Below are positions 18,474-31,300 of a stretch of DNA of 64,000 bases, piece by piece (position 1 is the stretch's first letter; every line of letters begins with the position of its first letter). The position numbers and the translations under genes are program-made. Below the pieces are notes generated by a model that saw nothing but the letters and a program-made list of their open reading frames with translations, did not search any database and was not told where the DNA came from. This DNA is from Acanthococcus lagerstroemiae (Eukaryota > Arthropoda > Insecta > Hemiptera > Eriococcidae): positions 7,354,321-7,418,320 of the forward strand of contig CM063109.1 of the NCBI GenBank assembly GCA_031841125.1, given 5' to 3'.

Positions 18474-19990
18474 TTTTGTTCCATGGATTTCAAATCTGAA
18501 CGAAAATTTAATCACGCAGGTATTGACTGCGGTTATAAGCGCTTTTAAAACCAAAATTCATTCCTCAGTATTTTCAAATCGCACGATACACGTTATCACA
18601 TTCTTGTAAAGAACTTTCTTGGCTTTCATATGGAATAATAGTGGGAGAAAGAATTTGTCACATAGAGGCAGAAAATGTCACTCTTCTGACACGTATAGGC
18701 AACGAGCCACTTTATGGCAAAATATTATCATAAACTGGCAAAAAATTGCCTTAATTAGCGGCATAAAATTGACACGGTCATCGAGTGACAATTGACGCAA
18801 GCGACCTCTGTATATTTCTATGCGGCTAACTTCAGAACTATTCATTTTGCCACTTTATAGCACTTGTGGCAGTTTTGTGGGCACCACTGATCTGCCTCTT
18901 GCACACATCACCAGGGCACTTAGATCACACTGAACAACAACAAATTACTCGGTAATCAAGAAATACCTTGATAGTGGCTGTCATAGTTTGTTTTCACTGC
19001 ATACAGCTGGGGCCATCGCTATTGAAACTCGAATGGCTGTTCAAAATGATAAATTCAGAAAAATATGGTAATGTCTGGCATTAAAAAATTGATGCTGTCT
19101 AAAAAGTTTTGAGTGCGGTTTCTATAGAAGGAAGGGCTCAGGAAGGTTAATTTGCCAAGAGCTCAGAAATGAGTCAGCAAAACTCTGAAGTTTACAAGAT
19201 ACCGGAAGCTCTGCCAGCATGTAGCGTGAACTGAAGGGTGAGAGACAGTCGATATTTGGGTAATTCTCAGAATTGGGGCATATTTCAGTTCATCAAACTT
19301 TTTGAAACTACATACCTATTCAAAATTTCAATCGTTTTTTTAGTGAATGTATGGAGTATTATCTCCTCAACCTTTCCTGACATTGGCATACCTGCCCCCC
19401 CCCCCCTAGACACACCATAAAATCAAATAAACCCTCAGAATATTCCATCGTAGTGGCTGTTATGGCTCACATTTTCAAATTTCAAGTTTGTTGAAATGAT
19501 GTAATGAAACGTTTTCCTCGGGGAAAACTAGGTGGAAATTCACTAGTATGAGGGAGAATACATCATGTTGACAGCAAAAACAGCAACTCAGATTATATCA
19601 CGCGCCCTCAAGCTGAGGTAAAAGGGAGGCTCTGCATTTGAGGTTCCATGGTAGTGGCAATTTTTCAGTAGCGCTCTCTGGCTCACAGATTGAATCTCGA
19701 ATGCTGCCAACTGGCTGCAACGCTGTGGTGCTGCAGTAAGGATACCATGCGCATCTCAGATCTTGGATCTCAGTGTTACTATCTAGTTGTTCAATGAAAA
19801 TATCTGATAACGCGCTTATTTACAATTTTTGAGGTATTTCGTAGTGGCTTATCACATCTTGCTGGAATGCTGCTAAATCCTGAAAAAAAAGAAGGATTAT
19901 ACTGAAATTATTACGTATATTGACATTGAAATATTAAAAACTGTTCATAAAAGTATACTTGAAGTCTTAAATTCAATTTATCTACTATTT
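18474..19990. other. Intergenic with old repeat segments
   Basis: No gene supported. 19000-19240 is a diverged direct copy of 24335-24612 and 51163-51360 (shared CTGCATACAGCTGG in the first two, GGAAGCTCTGCCAGCAT in all). 19253-19287 is an inverted match to 24100-24132. Words TGTCAC and GGCAAAA recur at 18650-18800. Confidence 0.5.
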
Positions 19991-20779
19991 TTCTTACGTA
20001 GTGGATCATCTTTGGTTTTCTTTCGTAGTGGCAATGTTAATATTTCTAACCACTACCATGGAACGAAGTATCCACTACGTCAGAATGTACATATTTTATT
20101 AATTAGTGTGGCCCTCTGTTATAGATGACGAATTTTTTTTTTGATATTTCGCTCTCCCACCCCCTAGATTTGTTCCTTCATATGAAAAAACATCCCCTTA
20201 AAAATTTCAGCTCAATTGATCCCTCTTAAGGTGGCCCGAATGAGAGATTTCATTAAAATGAAGGTAAAGCGCCGGCTATTCTTGCATGTTCGTTGCGACC
20301 ACCCGATCTGCGTTTTAAAGCTTGTGACACTATCTGTGGCAAAAAAAAGTGCTGAAGTCTGTAAATTTCGCAAATTTGTGGTAAAAGTGTGGTAAATATT
20401 TAGATCCGCCCCTTTTATCACTGGAAATATGTCACACGGCCTCCGTGACATTAAAGTGTCACAAATATGCTTATGTGTGACAGTTTATGTTGTCATATTT
20501 AAGCAGAAAACTGCTTATTTGTGGCAATTTGAGAGAACCTAGAAATTAAATAATTAATCGTTATACTTAAATTCAACTTTGAACATATATTGTCTTGTGA
20601 CTAACTGGGATTGTGATTGTGCTCTCATTTCTGTGTTTTAATTTGAAATTTGACGACTACTTATAATTTATGATTTTATATTTAAATATATTTCGTTCGT
20701 GTGTTGCTGTGCTCCTTGACCACCACGTGTGCGAATGAAATACATGGCTACAATGAAAACGAGTAAGTTACCTAATTAT

Positions 20780-21008
20780 AATTATTATCCTGTGTATTTT
20801 TCCTCTTTCAGTCTGTTCTGTTATTTGAAGCTTCTTAGTATATATACGAGTATATATTTCAAAATCACTGGTAAACAGCGCGTGTATGTTCCTCACGTTG
20901 TTCACCAGTGATTTCAAAATATACTCAATCGTATATAGACGATGAAGCTCTCCAAATAACAGAACAGGCTGAAAGAGAAAAAAATACACAGGATAAGTAT
21001 ATAATAAT
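20780..21008. mobile_element. Palindromic MITE nested in the TIR element
   Basis: Left arm TATCCTGTGTATTTTTCCTC and CTGTTCTGTTATTTG pair with CAAATAACAGAACAG and AATACACAGGATA on the right; the middle has AAATCACTGGT paired with ACCAGTGATTT. Total about 230 bp. Confidence 0.7.
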
Positions 21009-21254
21009 CTTCCTCCGGATGATCTTTGCTGGCGGAATTTTTCTGTAGAATAACATCCTTTATAAGTATCTACGCTTGTTCACCTGATAGATAAGCTGGA
21101 ATCAACATAGCTGCATGATACCTGTATTTTGTGATTGCACTGCGCTGAGAGAATAATATCCGTGCATTTTGGAATTGCTGGCAGTTTGTATTCTGAGAAG
21201 GAGCGCTCCAACATCAACCAAAACCAAAAGTGCATATAAATAAGAACTCAATAT

Positions 21255-21418
21255 TTTGGTAGAAACTATATGACATAGCGTTTACTGATAAGCATTTTTC
21301 AATGTGAGTACACATTTTTGAATCGGCAGCCCAATTTTGAAAAATTCTACTTTTTACGCTCTTTCCAAACATACTAATAACTCATTTTGTTTACAAATGT
21401 TGGTTGGTTCCTTGACGC
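21255..21418 (+). repeat. 160-bp repeat shared with intron 4 of the PREP-like genes
   Basis: About 90 percent identical by eye to 31705-31855 (and 59675-59825), including GTTTACTGATAAGC, AGTACACATTTTTGAATCGG and CTAATAACTCATTTTG. It may be a dispersed repeat or a relic of an older duplication; the exon that follows this repeat in the gene is absent here. Confidence 0.65.
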
Positions 21419-21858
21419 TGAATATAGCGTCCAATTAAGTTGAACAACTTAGTCAGGGGATGTTTTTAGTCCTGTACTTTATTTTTAGTACCTATCTATA
21501 ATTATTATTTTGTTGTATGTATGTAAAATATACATTTTCTACGTGCTTTTTGTAAATATTGACTACATTATTTACATTGTTATCGCGCTCCTACCACACT
21601 CGCTTTGCAGTATCGTGTATTTATTTATTCTTATGGCAGAAATATATTTTTGTAATATATGTAATATACCTATGCGATGCTCACAATTGAGGGTGCAGCG
21701 GGGGCTATAACCAGCGCCTGCAGAGGCGAGCAAAAAACTGCGTAAATGTGACACTTATTAAAATGGCACAAATGAGCACATTTCTGTCACAAGTGGCATT
21801 AAAAACTGCCCAGTAAGCAAAAAACTGCTTAAACGTGACATTTTTTAAATTGACACAA

Positions 21859-21921
21859 ATGAGCACATTTCTGTCACAAATGAGCACATTTCTGTCACAA
21901 ATGAGCACATTTCTGTCACAA
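21859..21921 (+). repeat. 21-bp tandem repeat, three perfect copies
   Basis: Unit ATGAGCACATTTCTGTCACA plus A, repeated three times without a gap; a fourth copy lies at 21771-21791. Confidence 0.9.
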
Positions 21922-22083
21922 ATGGTATTAAAAACTGCCCAGTTGTGACACTGGTGGCAGCAGACTGACAAAAACCCGTTCTCGTCTCTGATTGGTGGAA
22001 TTAATTGTCACAAATTGTACAAAAAAGTGCTGAAATTATCATGTCACATTTAAGCACTTTTTCTGAAAAATTCGCAGATCGGG

Positions 22084-23828
22084 CAGCGAAAAAACTCGGA
22101 CATCAACGATCCCTGAGATACGCCGTATAATTTTGTTGACTAAAATTCAGTTCTTGCATTTCTGACTTGAAAAATGAATATTATTATTTTTTTTTCTGTT
22201 CTACTCGGTGTATTCTAGTTTACTAATTTAATTATGTTAGTTATTTGTTGGTTAGGTTTTTATTTATTGTTTAAACTGTGAATTACAAGCGAAGGGAGCA
22301 AACGAAATCGTGAATTGTCCCTCACCGTCAAAAATTTAAAAGTAAGCAAAAACGAAAAACAAAAACACTTTTTAATTTGACGGAATACAGAATACAGTAC
22401 CCAAATTCTAAAAAATCAACACTTAGTTTAATATGATTGAAATAATAAAATGTTAGGAATGTTTAATGTTTGTTTTTATTTCTAATATGTATGAATTAAA
22501 AAATTTAATGAATGCTTAATGTTATTTGTTTATACTTTCTAAAACAAATCGAATTTCGAAAATAAACGACCTTTAAATCATCTCCCCCCCCCCCCATTTG
22601 CTATGAAAGCGCTAAAATAATAAATTATTAATATGGATATCAGTTTAATGAAAAAATTAAGTTGGATATAATAAAACAATGTTTATCTAATTTCAAAATG
22701 ATCTAGCCAAGTATTTACCTAAGAAGCCCAAACTTCTCTTTAATAGGAGATGCACCTAGGAGATATGACTCCTATTCATAATTTCTGGATGACTAATGAA
22801 TGTGATGAGGGCAACAGAAAGGGTATCTCACATGCAAAAGAACATTATGTATTTTTCTAAAATGTTTTCTGCGATCCATTAATCATTATTAAGTCTTTCA
22901 ATTTTTTTATTTTTTTTGAATTCTTTTTAATACGTATTTTTGAGTAAAAGTCTAGAAAAGTCACCTTTTGGGGAACATTTTTTGAAAAATACGCAGAATT
23001 TGTGTAAAATATGTAGGGCCGGATTTAGGATTTTGCCGCTCTCCGCCAAGATTATACCTTTATTCATATCTACGTGCAAGTTTAATTAGGTAAATCATTG
23101 GAACGAACTCTGCAAATTTTTTAAAAGAAAAGTAGAGAAAATTGGAAAAAATTGCCGCTCTCTATAATTTGCCGCCTTCGCCATGGCGGACTTGTCGTAT
23201 ACGTAAATACGGAGCTGAAAATATGCAGTGAATGCCAAAATATGCGAAATATACAAAATGAAGCGCTGCTCATTTAACTCAGAATTTTGTGATTCGTGAA
23301 CATCTTTTGAAACTTCTGGAATACACGCCATAGATACAAAAAGGCATTCGCGTAAAAATTGCAGCGCGTGTCATTATAATAGAATTTTCCAATCCTAAAT
23401 TCATTGTTCTCTTTTTCAAGGTATAATTTGCTGATTTTTAAAAATTTTAATGACCTGCTTCCAAAATAAATGACGTTAAATCACTTAAATGACTGTTAGA
23501 CACCCTAATTTTTTTCTTCTTTTTTTCCTTCAAAATAAGTTATTTAGAAAAATCTGCGGTGAAAGAATTTGAAACGCCAACTGTACTTTCACAAGCGTAT
23601 GCTTACCGTGCAAAGCATCGTTCTTTACTCCCATTCGGGCCGCTTTAAAATTAATCAATCGAGTTGAAATTTTTAGGGGACATGTGTTCTTGTAGCTCAC
23701 TTACTTTGCCAATTGACTTTCTGAAGATCATGTACATGATTTTTCGCACATTATACAGGAAAATTTGTTGTCTGGATCATCATCATTCCACTACTGCACT
23801 ACCAAAGAAATATTCACACAACATATGC
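22084..23828. other. Intergenic, no feature recognised
   Basis: AT-rich with no supported gene. A C-run occurs at 22584-22594. Confidence 0.35.
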
Positions 23829-23950
23829 TATTGCGATGGAAATTCTAATGTTGTGGTGCCACTACGACAGAAATTTTTTCGTAGTGGTTGCCACTGCAAT
23901 GGAAATTCTTTCGTAGTGGTTGCCACTACGATGGAAATTCTTTCGTAGTG
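23829..23950 (+). repeat. 32-bp tandem repeat
   Basis: Units GTAGTGGTTGCCACTACGAT + GGAAATTCTTTC at 23881-23912 and 23913-23944, with two decayed units before. Each unit is itself a small palindrome (GTAGTGG...CCACTAC). Confidence 0.85.
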
Positions 23951-24843
23951 TCTATAGATTTTTAGAAACGCTCTGCCCCCGCCCCTTTTCGGCATTAACT
24001 GAGCCGAAGGCTAGAAATAGTATTAGAGTTATGTCTATTACCAAACTGCCCAAAAAAATTGCAAGAAAGATTCTTTCCAAAACTGATTTTTATTGTGAGT
24101 GAAATATGCCCCGATTCTGAGAATTACCCATTTGCAAACATATTTTCAATACCTGAGCCCACACCCCCTAATACTCTTGAGGCTACGCTTATGTGTGCCA
24201 TGAACGGGCTCCACGTCTTCCAGTTCTCTTCCAGAATAAATACATATCCAGGTATTCAAATCTAGGTGAATGGAATAATTTATTTTCAATGTTTTCAATT
24301 ATTCATTATGTGTAGATATTCTTTGGAACAGCTGCATACAGCTGGAACCATCAGTGTTAAAACCCGAATGGCCTGAAGAAATATAAATTTTTATAGGTCG
24401 ATAATTTGCACAACATTAATAATGGTAGTGTTAGGCATTAAAAAATTAAACTATCCAAGAACTTTTGAGTAGGTCTGGTTTCTATATGAGAAGAGATCTA
24501 AGAAGATTCACTTGCAAGGAACCCAGACACGAGTAAGCAAAACTAGAATATATTCTGTTTAAACGGTACAGGAAGCTCTGCCAGCATAGTTGTAGTGTGA
24601 ACTGAAGGACGTGGGGGCTACTTACATCTGGAAACATCTTTTTAATACTTGAACCCGCACCCCCTAGCCACTCTCCTATACCCTTATGGGTGACATGAAC
24701 GGGCTCAAAGTCATTCGGTTCTCTTTCAGAATAAATACATCCATATATTGAAGACTAGATGAATAGACAACAATAAAGAGATGTGAATAAGTTGATATAC
24801 CTTTTGAAACATTACTTTCGTAATTCGTGTCGGTATTTTTCAG

Positions 24844-25038
24844 AAATTTGGGAAACATATCTACGCATTTTCTGAACCTAGATCGCACGTAATGTGTGCG
24901 CAGTATGACGGCGAGTCTAAGCCTGGTTTTACTCAACTGTTCAAACAAATTAAATACAACAATTATACGATCCAAACCAATTATAATGTGTACGTTATTG
25001 GCGATAAATTTGAAAAAAATATGCTCGGAATTGGCTAA
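24844..25038 (+). CDS. Terminal coding exon of an unidentified gene, copy 1
   Basis: After an acceptor TATTTTTCAG, 64 codons are open to TAA, starting KFGKHIYAFSEPRSHVMCAQ and ending EKNMLGIG. The same exon is open in copy 2. Amino-acid composition looks like real protein, with a Cys and several Tyr. Upstream exons were not found, so start and family are unknown. The stop lies 354 bp before the start codon of the PREP-like gene. The opposite-strand frame over this region is a shadow. Confidence 0.5.
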   Translation, partial: KFGKHIYAFSEPRSHVMCAQYDGESKPGFTQLFKQIKYNNYTIQTNYNVYVIGDKFEKNMLGIG

Positions 25039-25165
25039 ATGCACTTTCATTTATTGAATTCACTGTTTTCATCTTCAAACAAACGTCGAACGTTCAGGGT
25101 CTTCAAAGGATAGACATTTTTTATTCGTGGAATTAGTACAGTAATAAGCCATTATTTTCATGATT

Positions 25166-25365
25166 CATGGAAAGTATATCAACACTAGTTGCGTACGAAA
25201 CAGTTGGTCCCTTCGATAAAATTCTCGCTTAATTGCCTCATAATTAATAACAAATAGCTGAATTTCGGTGATTTATCAAAAGTAAATCAATACTAGTTGG
25301 GTATAAAACGTCAGCCTCTTCAGTAAAATTTTCTCACTTATTGCCTTATAGTTGATAATAGTTGA
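25166..25365 (+). promoter_or_regulatory. Tandemly duplicated core promoter of PREP-like gene 1
   Basis: Two diverged copies of an 85-bp unit: AAGTATATCAACACTAGTTG... (from 25166) and AAGTAAATCAATACTAGTTG... (from 25280). The second has TATAAAA at 25302-25308, 85 bp before the ATG, with an initiator-like TCTCACTT about 34 bp downstream. The matching place in the first unit reads TACGAAA. The TATAAAA is kept in copy 2 at 52053-52059. Confidence 0.55.
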
Positions 25366-25392
25366 CATTTGCCGTGTTACTTTTATAAATCA

Positions 25393-28300
25393 ATGATAAA
25401 AATGTTGTTAGTTAATGTTACATTGTTAGTTATTACAATCGTGGTAAGTTTGTAAGGTACGTATTTTTCAACGCTGAACCCTATACTTCTGGCCGTTTTT
25501 CTCAAACAAGTGTAGTCTCTGTGAAATGAAACAGTATAAAAATAAATAACTATTCTGCTTTGAAATTCATAGTGGTTACATTAGTTGATTTTTATTAATT
25601 CGAATCAAACCGGTGTTACTCGAACGAACACAAACGGTAATTATAAAAAGAATTTCACGAGTTTAGGATATTCGTTTTTTAGGATTGATATATGTTTTTA
25701 TACCTTTAAGATTTTTTTAAATATTTTTATGTATTTTAATTTCTATAGGAATATTTTTTATAAGAATATTTTATTTGAAAGATTTATTTTTTGATTTATT
25801 TTATTTAATTAAATTAAATAATTTTTTTTTTTTTATTCGGAACACGTTCAGATCTGAAAGATTTAAAGTGATATAAGAAAACGAACAAGAGTATTGTGTT
25901 CAGCGTTGGAAAGTACATGAAACTCACCTGGTATATAGTATACAAAAGAATTGAATCGGTGAGAATCAAAAGGTGGCTAAGTCCAAAATTTTGGCAATTT
26001 TGAGTTAACGATGGAAACTAAGGTATTCTAGCATGGCAAATCGACCGGTGTAATTGAAATTTCGCTCATGCGTCGCGAACATAGTTTCTGACTACGTCGC
26101 GCCCGAAGATTCCGCGTTTTTGTATCAAAAAGAAAGGAAGATTTGGAAAAGTTCTATTTTTCAGCTTCGTAGCTGAAATTTTGAAATTGTTCATTTGAAT
26201 TTTTCATTATTTATGAATGTTTGATTAGGTATCTGTTTGTTTATTTTCTTAACAATTAAAAATATTTCGATTAAAAATTGGCAAATTTAATTTAAAAAAA
26301 AAATTTGTCGGCGAATTTTCAATTTTCGAAAAAATTTTTGTCCGGCAAATTTTTCTTATTCCCCTCTCCAAACTGAATGTCAAATTTCGTTTCTGAAAAT
26401 GGAGTACCCTGGACTCTTGTCAAAGACTAGTCAGTTAAAAGCGAAAGTTTCAAAGCTGAGTACCGAACGTTATCTGAAAGGTTGAAACAATGCTGAAATG
26501 TGGAAGACATTTCAAAAATCTGAAAGTCAGTAGCAAACGTTGAATTTCGAATTTCAATGGCTATTCTATTTTTATTAGATTCTCTGTTTGACCTAGAGTT
26601 TGAAATTTGAGAAAGTTGAACATCTTATTAAAATCTAAAAGTGGAAAGCAAAAGACTTATTTTCCAATGTGACAAGCTGAATCCGACAGCAAATGTTCTA
26701 TTGTTTGATTTACGGGTTTTAGAACTGGCAAATATAGGAGGAAAATTCAATTTGGAAGTAAAGTCAAAACTCCATGTGTTTTGCCCATAAGAATGAAGAG
26801 GAGCTTGTGGCACGGGGCTTCCCCTAATCCAATCAACCTAAAACTTCGAACAGGTTTTTTTTTTTTTTTTTTTTTTAATTTATTGGAACTAATTTAGAAG
26901 ACGAATCAGAGAAAATTCAGACAAAAAAATCAACAAGATTAAATAACGACCACCTTAGTAACGTGTAAAGGAAGTTGTGTGTTCCTCTCAAATCCTTCCA
27001 GCTTACCCTCTCAGACTAGGGTATGCTCATCTGAGCGCAAATGTGAGTGATTGGGGGATAATGTTCCAATCTACATTTGCAGTGACAAAACTATGGGGGG
27101 GGGGAGTGAAAGACCGTCAATAATTTGGCTGTCGGCAAATTTTGAAATTATTCATTTGAATTTTTGATTTTCTAAGAACGTTTGCTCGTTTGTTATTTGT
27201 TTTTGTTTTTTCAATTAAATATATTTTGATTAAAAAATCGGCAAAATTTCAAATTAAAAAAAACTTTTGTCGGCGAATTTTCATTTTTCAACCTCCCTCC
27301 AAACTGCAGTCAAGTTTCATCTCTTGAGGACACTGTGCAAATTTCTAAAGCGCATTCGCGCATTCGAAACATGAAAACTTGTTGAAGACTGTAAGACACT
27401 TGTAGACTTGCTACTTCTTTTGATGACTCATTTACGACTTCTGAAACTCAGTCTTTCACATTTGTTTTGAATTTCTTGAAAGTAGCATGCTCGTTTTAAA
27501 TTCGATCAGACGTTGATATCCATGAAGCGATTTGATTTCAATTTCTTCCCTCGAAGAGGGAGGGAGGTGGTGCAATGGCCTCTCCTCCCCTACTGCCAGC
27601 AACACATAAAAATTATCTCAAAAAAACAATGTTTTACTATTTTAGAGGGTTCAGTGTAATGTAAATTGATTCTATCGATTCCAGATAATTACAAAAGAAG
27701 CATTTTGCGACCAGATCTTCAAATACCCTGCGGCAAGGCAAGATCCTAATACAGGGAGAACTTATAATGGAGTTTTAGTACGTTCATTACTTTTGCTTTA
27801 TTTTCAGTTTGGTGCGGGTCCATTTGTTTCAGAGAATTTAACTGCACAATGATTTCAGGTGAAAGACCCGTACGAATGGTTGGAGGATATAAACAGAAAA
27901 GAAACTAAGCAGTTCGTTAAATTACAAAATGATACATTTGCAAACTACATCAAGGACGTACCTTCTCGTGAAACCATCAATTCTGTCGCAACACAGTTAT
28001 GGACCCTCCCCACAAACGGCATACTTGTTCAAGCCGCGACAAATCTTTTCGTATCTTACAGAAATACTGGCTCACAACCTCAGAAGTGGGTTTCCCATGC
28101 TATTCTGTTAATTTGTCACACCATGTTAATATATTGAAATACATCTAATATTATGTTATTTACAGCGTGATGTACAGCCAGAATACTATTGATTCAGAAC
28201 CGACACTGTTTTTCGATCCGAATTCGCTTAGCCCTGACGGGTCGAAATCCTTGGGCAACTCTTGGTTCACACTCGATGGTGTAATTTGGGCTTATCAGAT

Positions 28301-31300
28301 ATGCTCCCCAGATGACTGGTGCGACATACACATTAAAAATTTGAAAACAGGTATGCAAACCACGAATTAAAAGCGGAAACATCTGCTATTCACGTGTTAG
28401 AATTAAAATGAACATTTTTTCGAATTTTCAATTCAAATGATTCAAATTTAATTTTAAACTAGAAGCTTTTAAGCATCAAGCCAGCTAGACAAATTCTATA
28501 GGGTTCAACGAAGACGATTCGCAACTTGTATATACCCTCGATAGAGAAGCTTTTCCACGACTTTTTGTATTTTATACAAGATTCAATGGACTCTGCGGCG
28601 TTTAGGGGGTTCCAACGTGGAGTCGCTAAACAAAGGAGTTACATGAAAAACAGAAAAACGAATGCATGTAAAGGGCGCGTATATTAAAACGAAAGAGAAA
28701 AAAAATCAAAACATCAAGAGCTAGAACGTATAATGTAGATTGAGACTGTATCGAAAATCGAATGCCGAAGTTTAACTTGAACTTGATACCTGAAACTAAT
28801 GATCCAGTCTGGCCATCAAAGGAAAGAAGAATTGGTGGACAACTAAAAACAATGACAATGGGTAAGAAGAAGAATATAGTACTGAAAAGGCCATGCACCG
28901 GATGAAGGTATAGAAATGCAGGAGACAAAGGCGTTTGGATCGAACAACACAGGACACATGGTCAGGCTGGACGACTGGACTTCAAATATACAATATATGT
29001 GACTGGCTCGGAAGAGAGGAGGCTTATGTCTAAAATCAAGTTTTTGAGAAAAACGCATTTGAAGTTTGGTAACACTGTATCGTTAAGCATGTGGTTGTTT
29101 GTACAGCAGGTTATGCCTTCGGAATCGTGTTGTATGACATCTGTGAGTGTGAGGAACATGTCGGAGTGGTCAGCCAAGTGCACGCGTTCAACAGTGGGGA
29201 GTGGGAGGAAGTGGAGAGAAAGTGCGATAGTCGATCATAGTTTCTTATTTAAAAATTCTGTAATATTTCTAAATGGGGAAACTCACCTAGATTGTCCTTT
29301 TTTCAGAACCACTCATTTTGTGAGAAAAATCACGCACATAGTCGTTAACCTTCTTTCTTATAAATTACCTGGTTTTTTCTTCTTTTTTTTCCTTTTTTTT
29401 CCCTACAACTATCAATTTTTAAATGCTTGTACAGCCATGAGAAATAGGTTTTTTGAGTTTGGGCGAACGGGTGTGGATGCTTCTTAGGATCGAGAATATG
29501 AATCTGCAAAAATCCCAAAATCAATTTTTTTTTTTTTGACGTAAGCCCCATTTCTTTTGAGCCGGTCACATATATACATTAGCAAGGGGAGGACCACCGC
29601 AGGACCTTATTTTTATATGTATTCGGACTCTGCACCATTCAACAGCAAAATAAGTGACATCTACCGGATTTTATGAGAATAACTAATTCTAACCGGGATA
29701 AGAATCTTATTTTCAATGTTGCGAATCAGATTTATTTGTATAATTTCAGTTTGCGTGGTGTAATAATTCAGATTTCAATATGCTCTCCTGTAACAAGCAT
29801 TATTTTTGTAATATTTAGTAAACAAACAAGGTCCGGTGTTTGCAAATTCTTATTTATTATTTCATTATTTGTGAAGCAATGCGTGAAAAGGGCCCTTGTG
29901 GTGATCATGGAATTTTAAGTTTGCGAGTTTGGTACCACTGATTGGCAAGGTCTATAAAATTTGAGGTTGCTTCCACACTTATCGGGCTTTGTAATGCGGT
30001 ATTCTTTAGTCTGTAGACCTTGAAATTTGGTGGTACTGGACTCGCATACTCAAAATTTTAAATCACCACAATGGCCCTTTTCACACAACGCGTCACATTT
30101 ATTATAAAATATGAATTGATGAAACACTTCGACACTTCAAAATGCGATAGCACAGAAAAACCCTAGACGCTACACGCACATCATGGAAGTTTAAGGCTTC
30201 AAACTGTGAAGCTGCAGACTGCAATCACACAGCAGACTTTGAACAACACTGAACATACTAAAATAGATTTCCATTTTCTGTTTAATTCGTTCCAAGCAGC
30301 AAGCAGAAATCACACACTCTACCTTTACAAGACAAATAGATTCAAAGGATATAAATCCAAAGAATTTTAAAACTCACGAGTTTCAATGAATAAGAACTAA
30401 TAACTGCTGATAACAATTCAAAGAGGGACAGGAATTTTGTTTCAATTCAAATAAATGAGGAATTTTACTTCAATTCAAATAAAGTCGTGTTCTCGCTTCA
30501 GAAAACGCACATAAATGTGTTCTCTCTGTCCTCTTTACAATGTTTATAAGATATAAAGACATTAGCTCCACTCCTGGTCACATAACGCGTGATATATTCA
30601 TGAACTGTTCAAATGCGAGATAAAGATAATCTTTCATTTGAAAAACAAAACGTGATCTGCCAATTATTTATTCACGTTTTCCGTTAATTCCGCTACTCGC
30701 TACACAATTATAATGGAAGTTCAAATTTGTGGTTGAAGGCATGTTGACGTTTTTGGATGATTTGTCGTTCCTGATAACAAAAAGACAAAGGTAAATACTC
30801 AAAGGAGAAATGAAATATTAGTGAAAGAACTGAAACAGAATACCAAAATTACAACTTGATACTGGTAATAACATATTTATGAGACATAACTCACATCGCA
30901 TTATTCCTCGGAATATATTTCCTGATATGAGTACAACAGAATGTTGCATGTACTTGGTTTGAGTCAAATACGTTATACACTAATTCAACTGAGAACCAAT
31001 TTCATGCAAACAAACAATAGGTACACTTATTTCTTCTAAATCCAGTTAATATCTTCAGGAAATAGTTCCTTTTGTAGAAAAGTACCAGTCGCACAATACT
31101 GTCACAAGTAAAATACGAAATTACAAATTAAAACGTAAACAAGTTGCATTTGTAAATCAAATAATCCAAAGCGTAACAGAGAGGATACATTCATAATAGT
31201 AAACTGACTTAATCGATAAATGGCAGTAGTTGACAGAGAACGCAACTGAGCTGAAACTGAACTATGAGCTGTAAACAACTCAGTCGTATTTAATGGAGGA

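Larger units (their letters stand above)
20302..22083. mobile_element. Candidate TIR transposon with CCCGATCTGCG ends
   Basis: Ends CCCGATCTGCG (20302-20312) and CGCAGATCGGG (22073-22083) are perfect inverted repeats, and both flanks inside carry AAAAAGTGCT and TGTCAC words in opposite orientation. The interior has no transposase frame and contains another palindrome. No target duplication is clear. Non-autonomous element, family unknown. Confidence 0.5.
19253..24132. repeat. Long imperfect palindrome
   Basis: Three inverted pairs share roughly one centre near 21.7-21.9 kb: 19253-19287 with 24100-24132 (GGTAATTCTCAGAAT core), 19990-20085 with 23829-23950 (CGTAGTGG/CCACTACG blocks), and 20191-20243 with 23629-23681 (AAATTTCAGCTCAATTGATC). 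Arms are interrupted by unrelated sequence, so this is an old, eroded inverted duplication or a large transposon. Confidence 0.6.

Noticed and set aside
24676..25050. 124-aa minus-strand frame
   Set aside because: Antisense of the better supported plus-strand exon with an acceptor site.
25585..25835. Mitochondrial insertion (NUMT)
   Set aside because: Very AT-rich and Phe/Tyr-rich when translated, but no mitochondrial gene could be recognised.
28626..28928. Hydrophobic minus-strand frame and neighbours
   Set aside because: Intronic, conserved only because the whole segment is recently duplicated.
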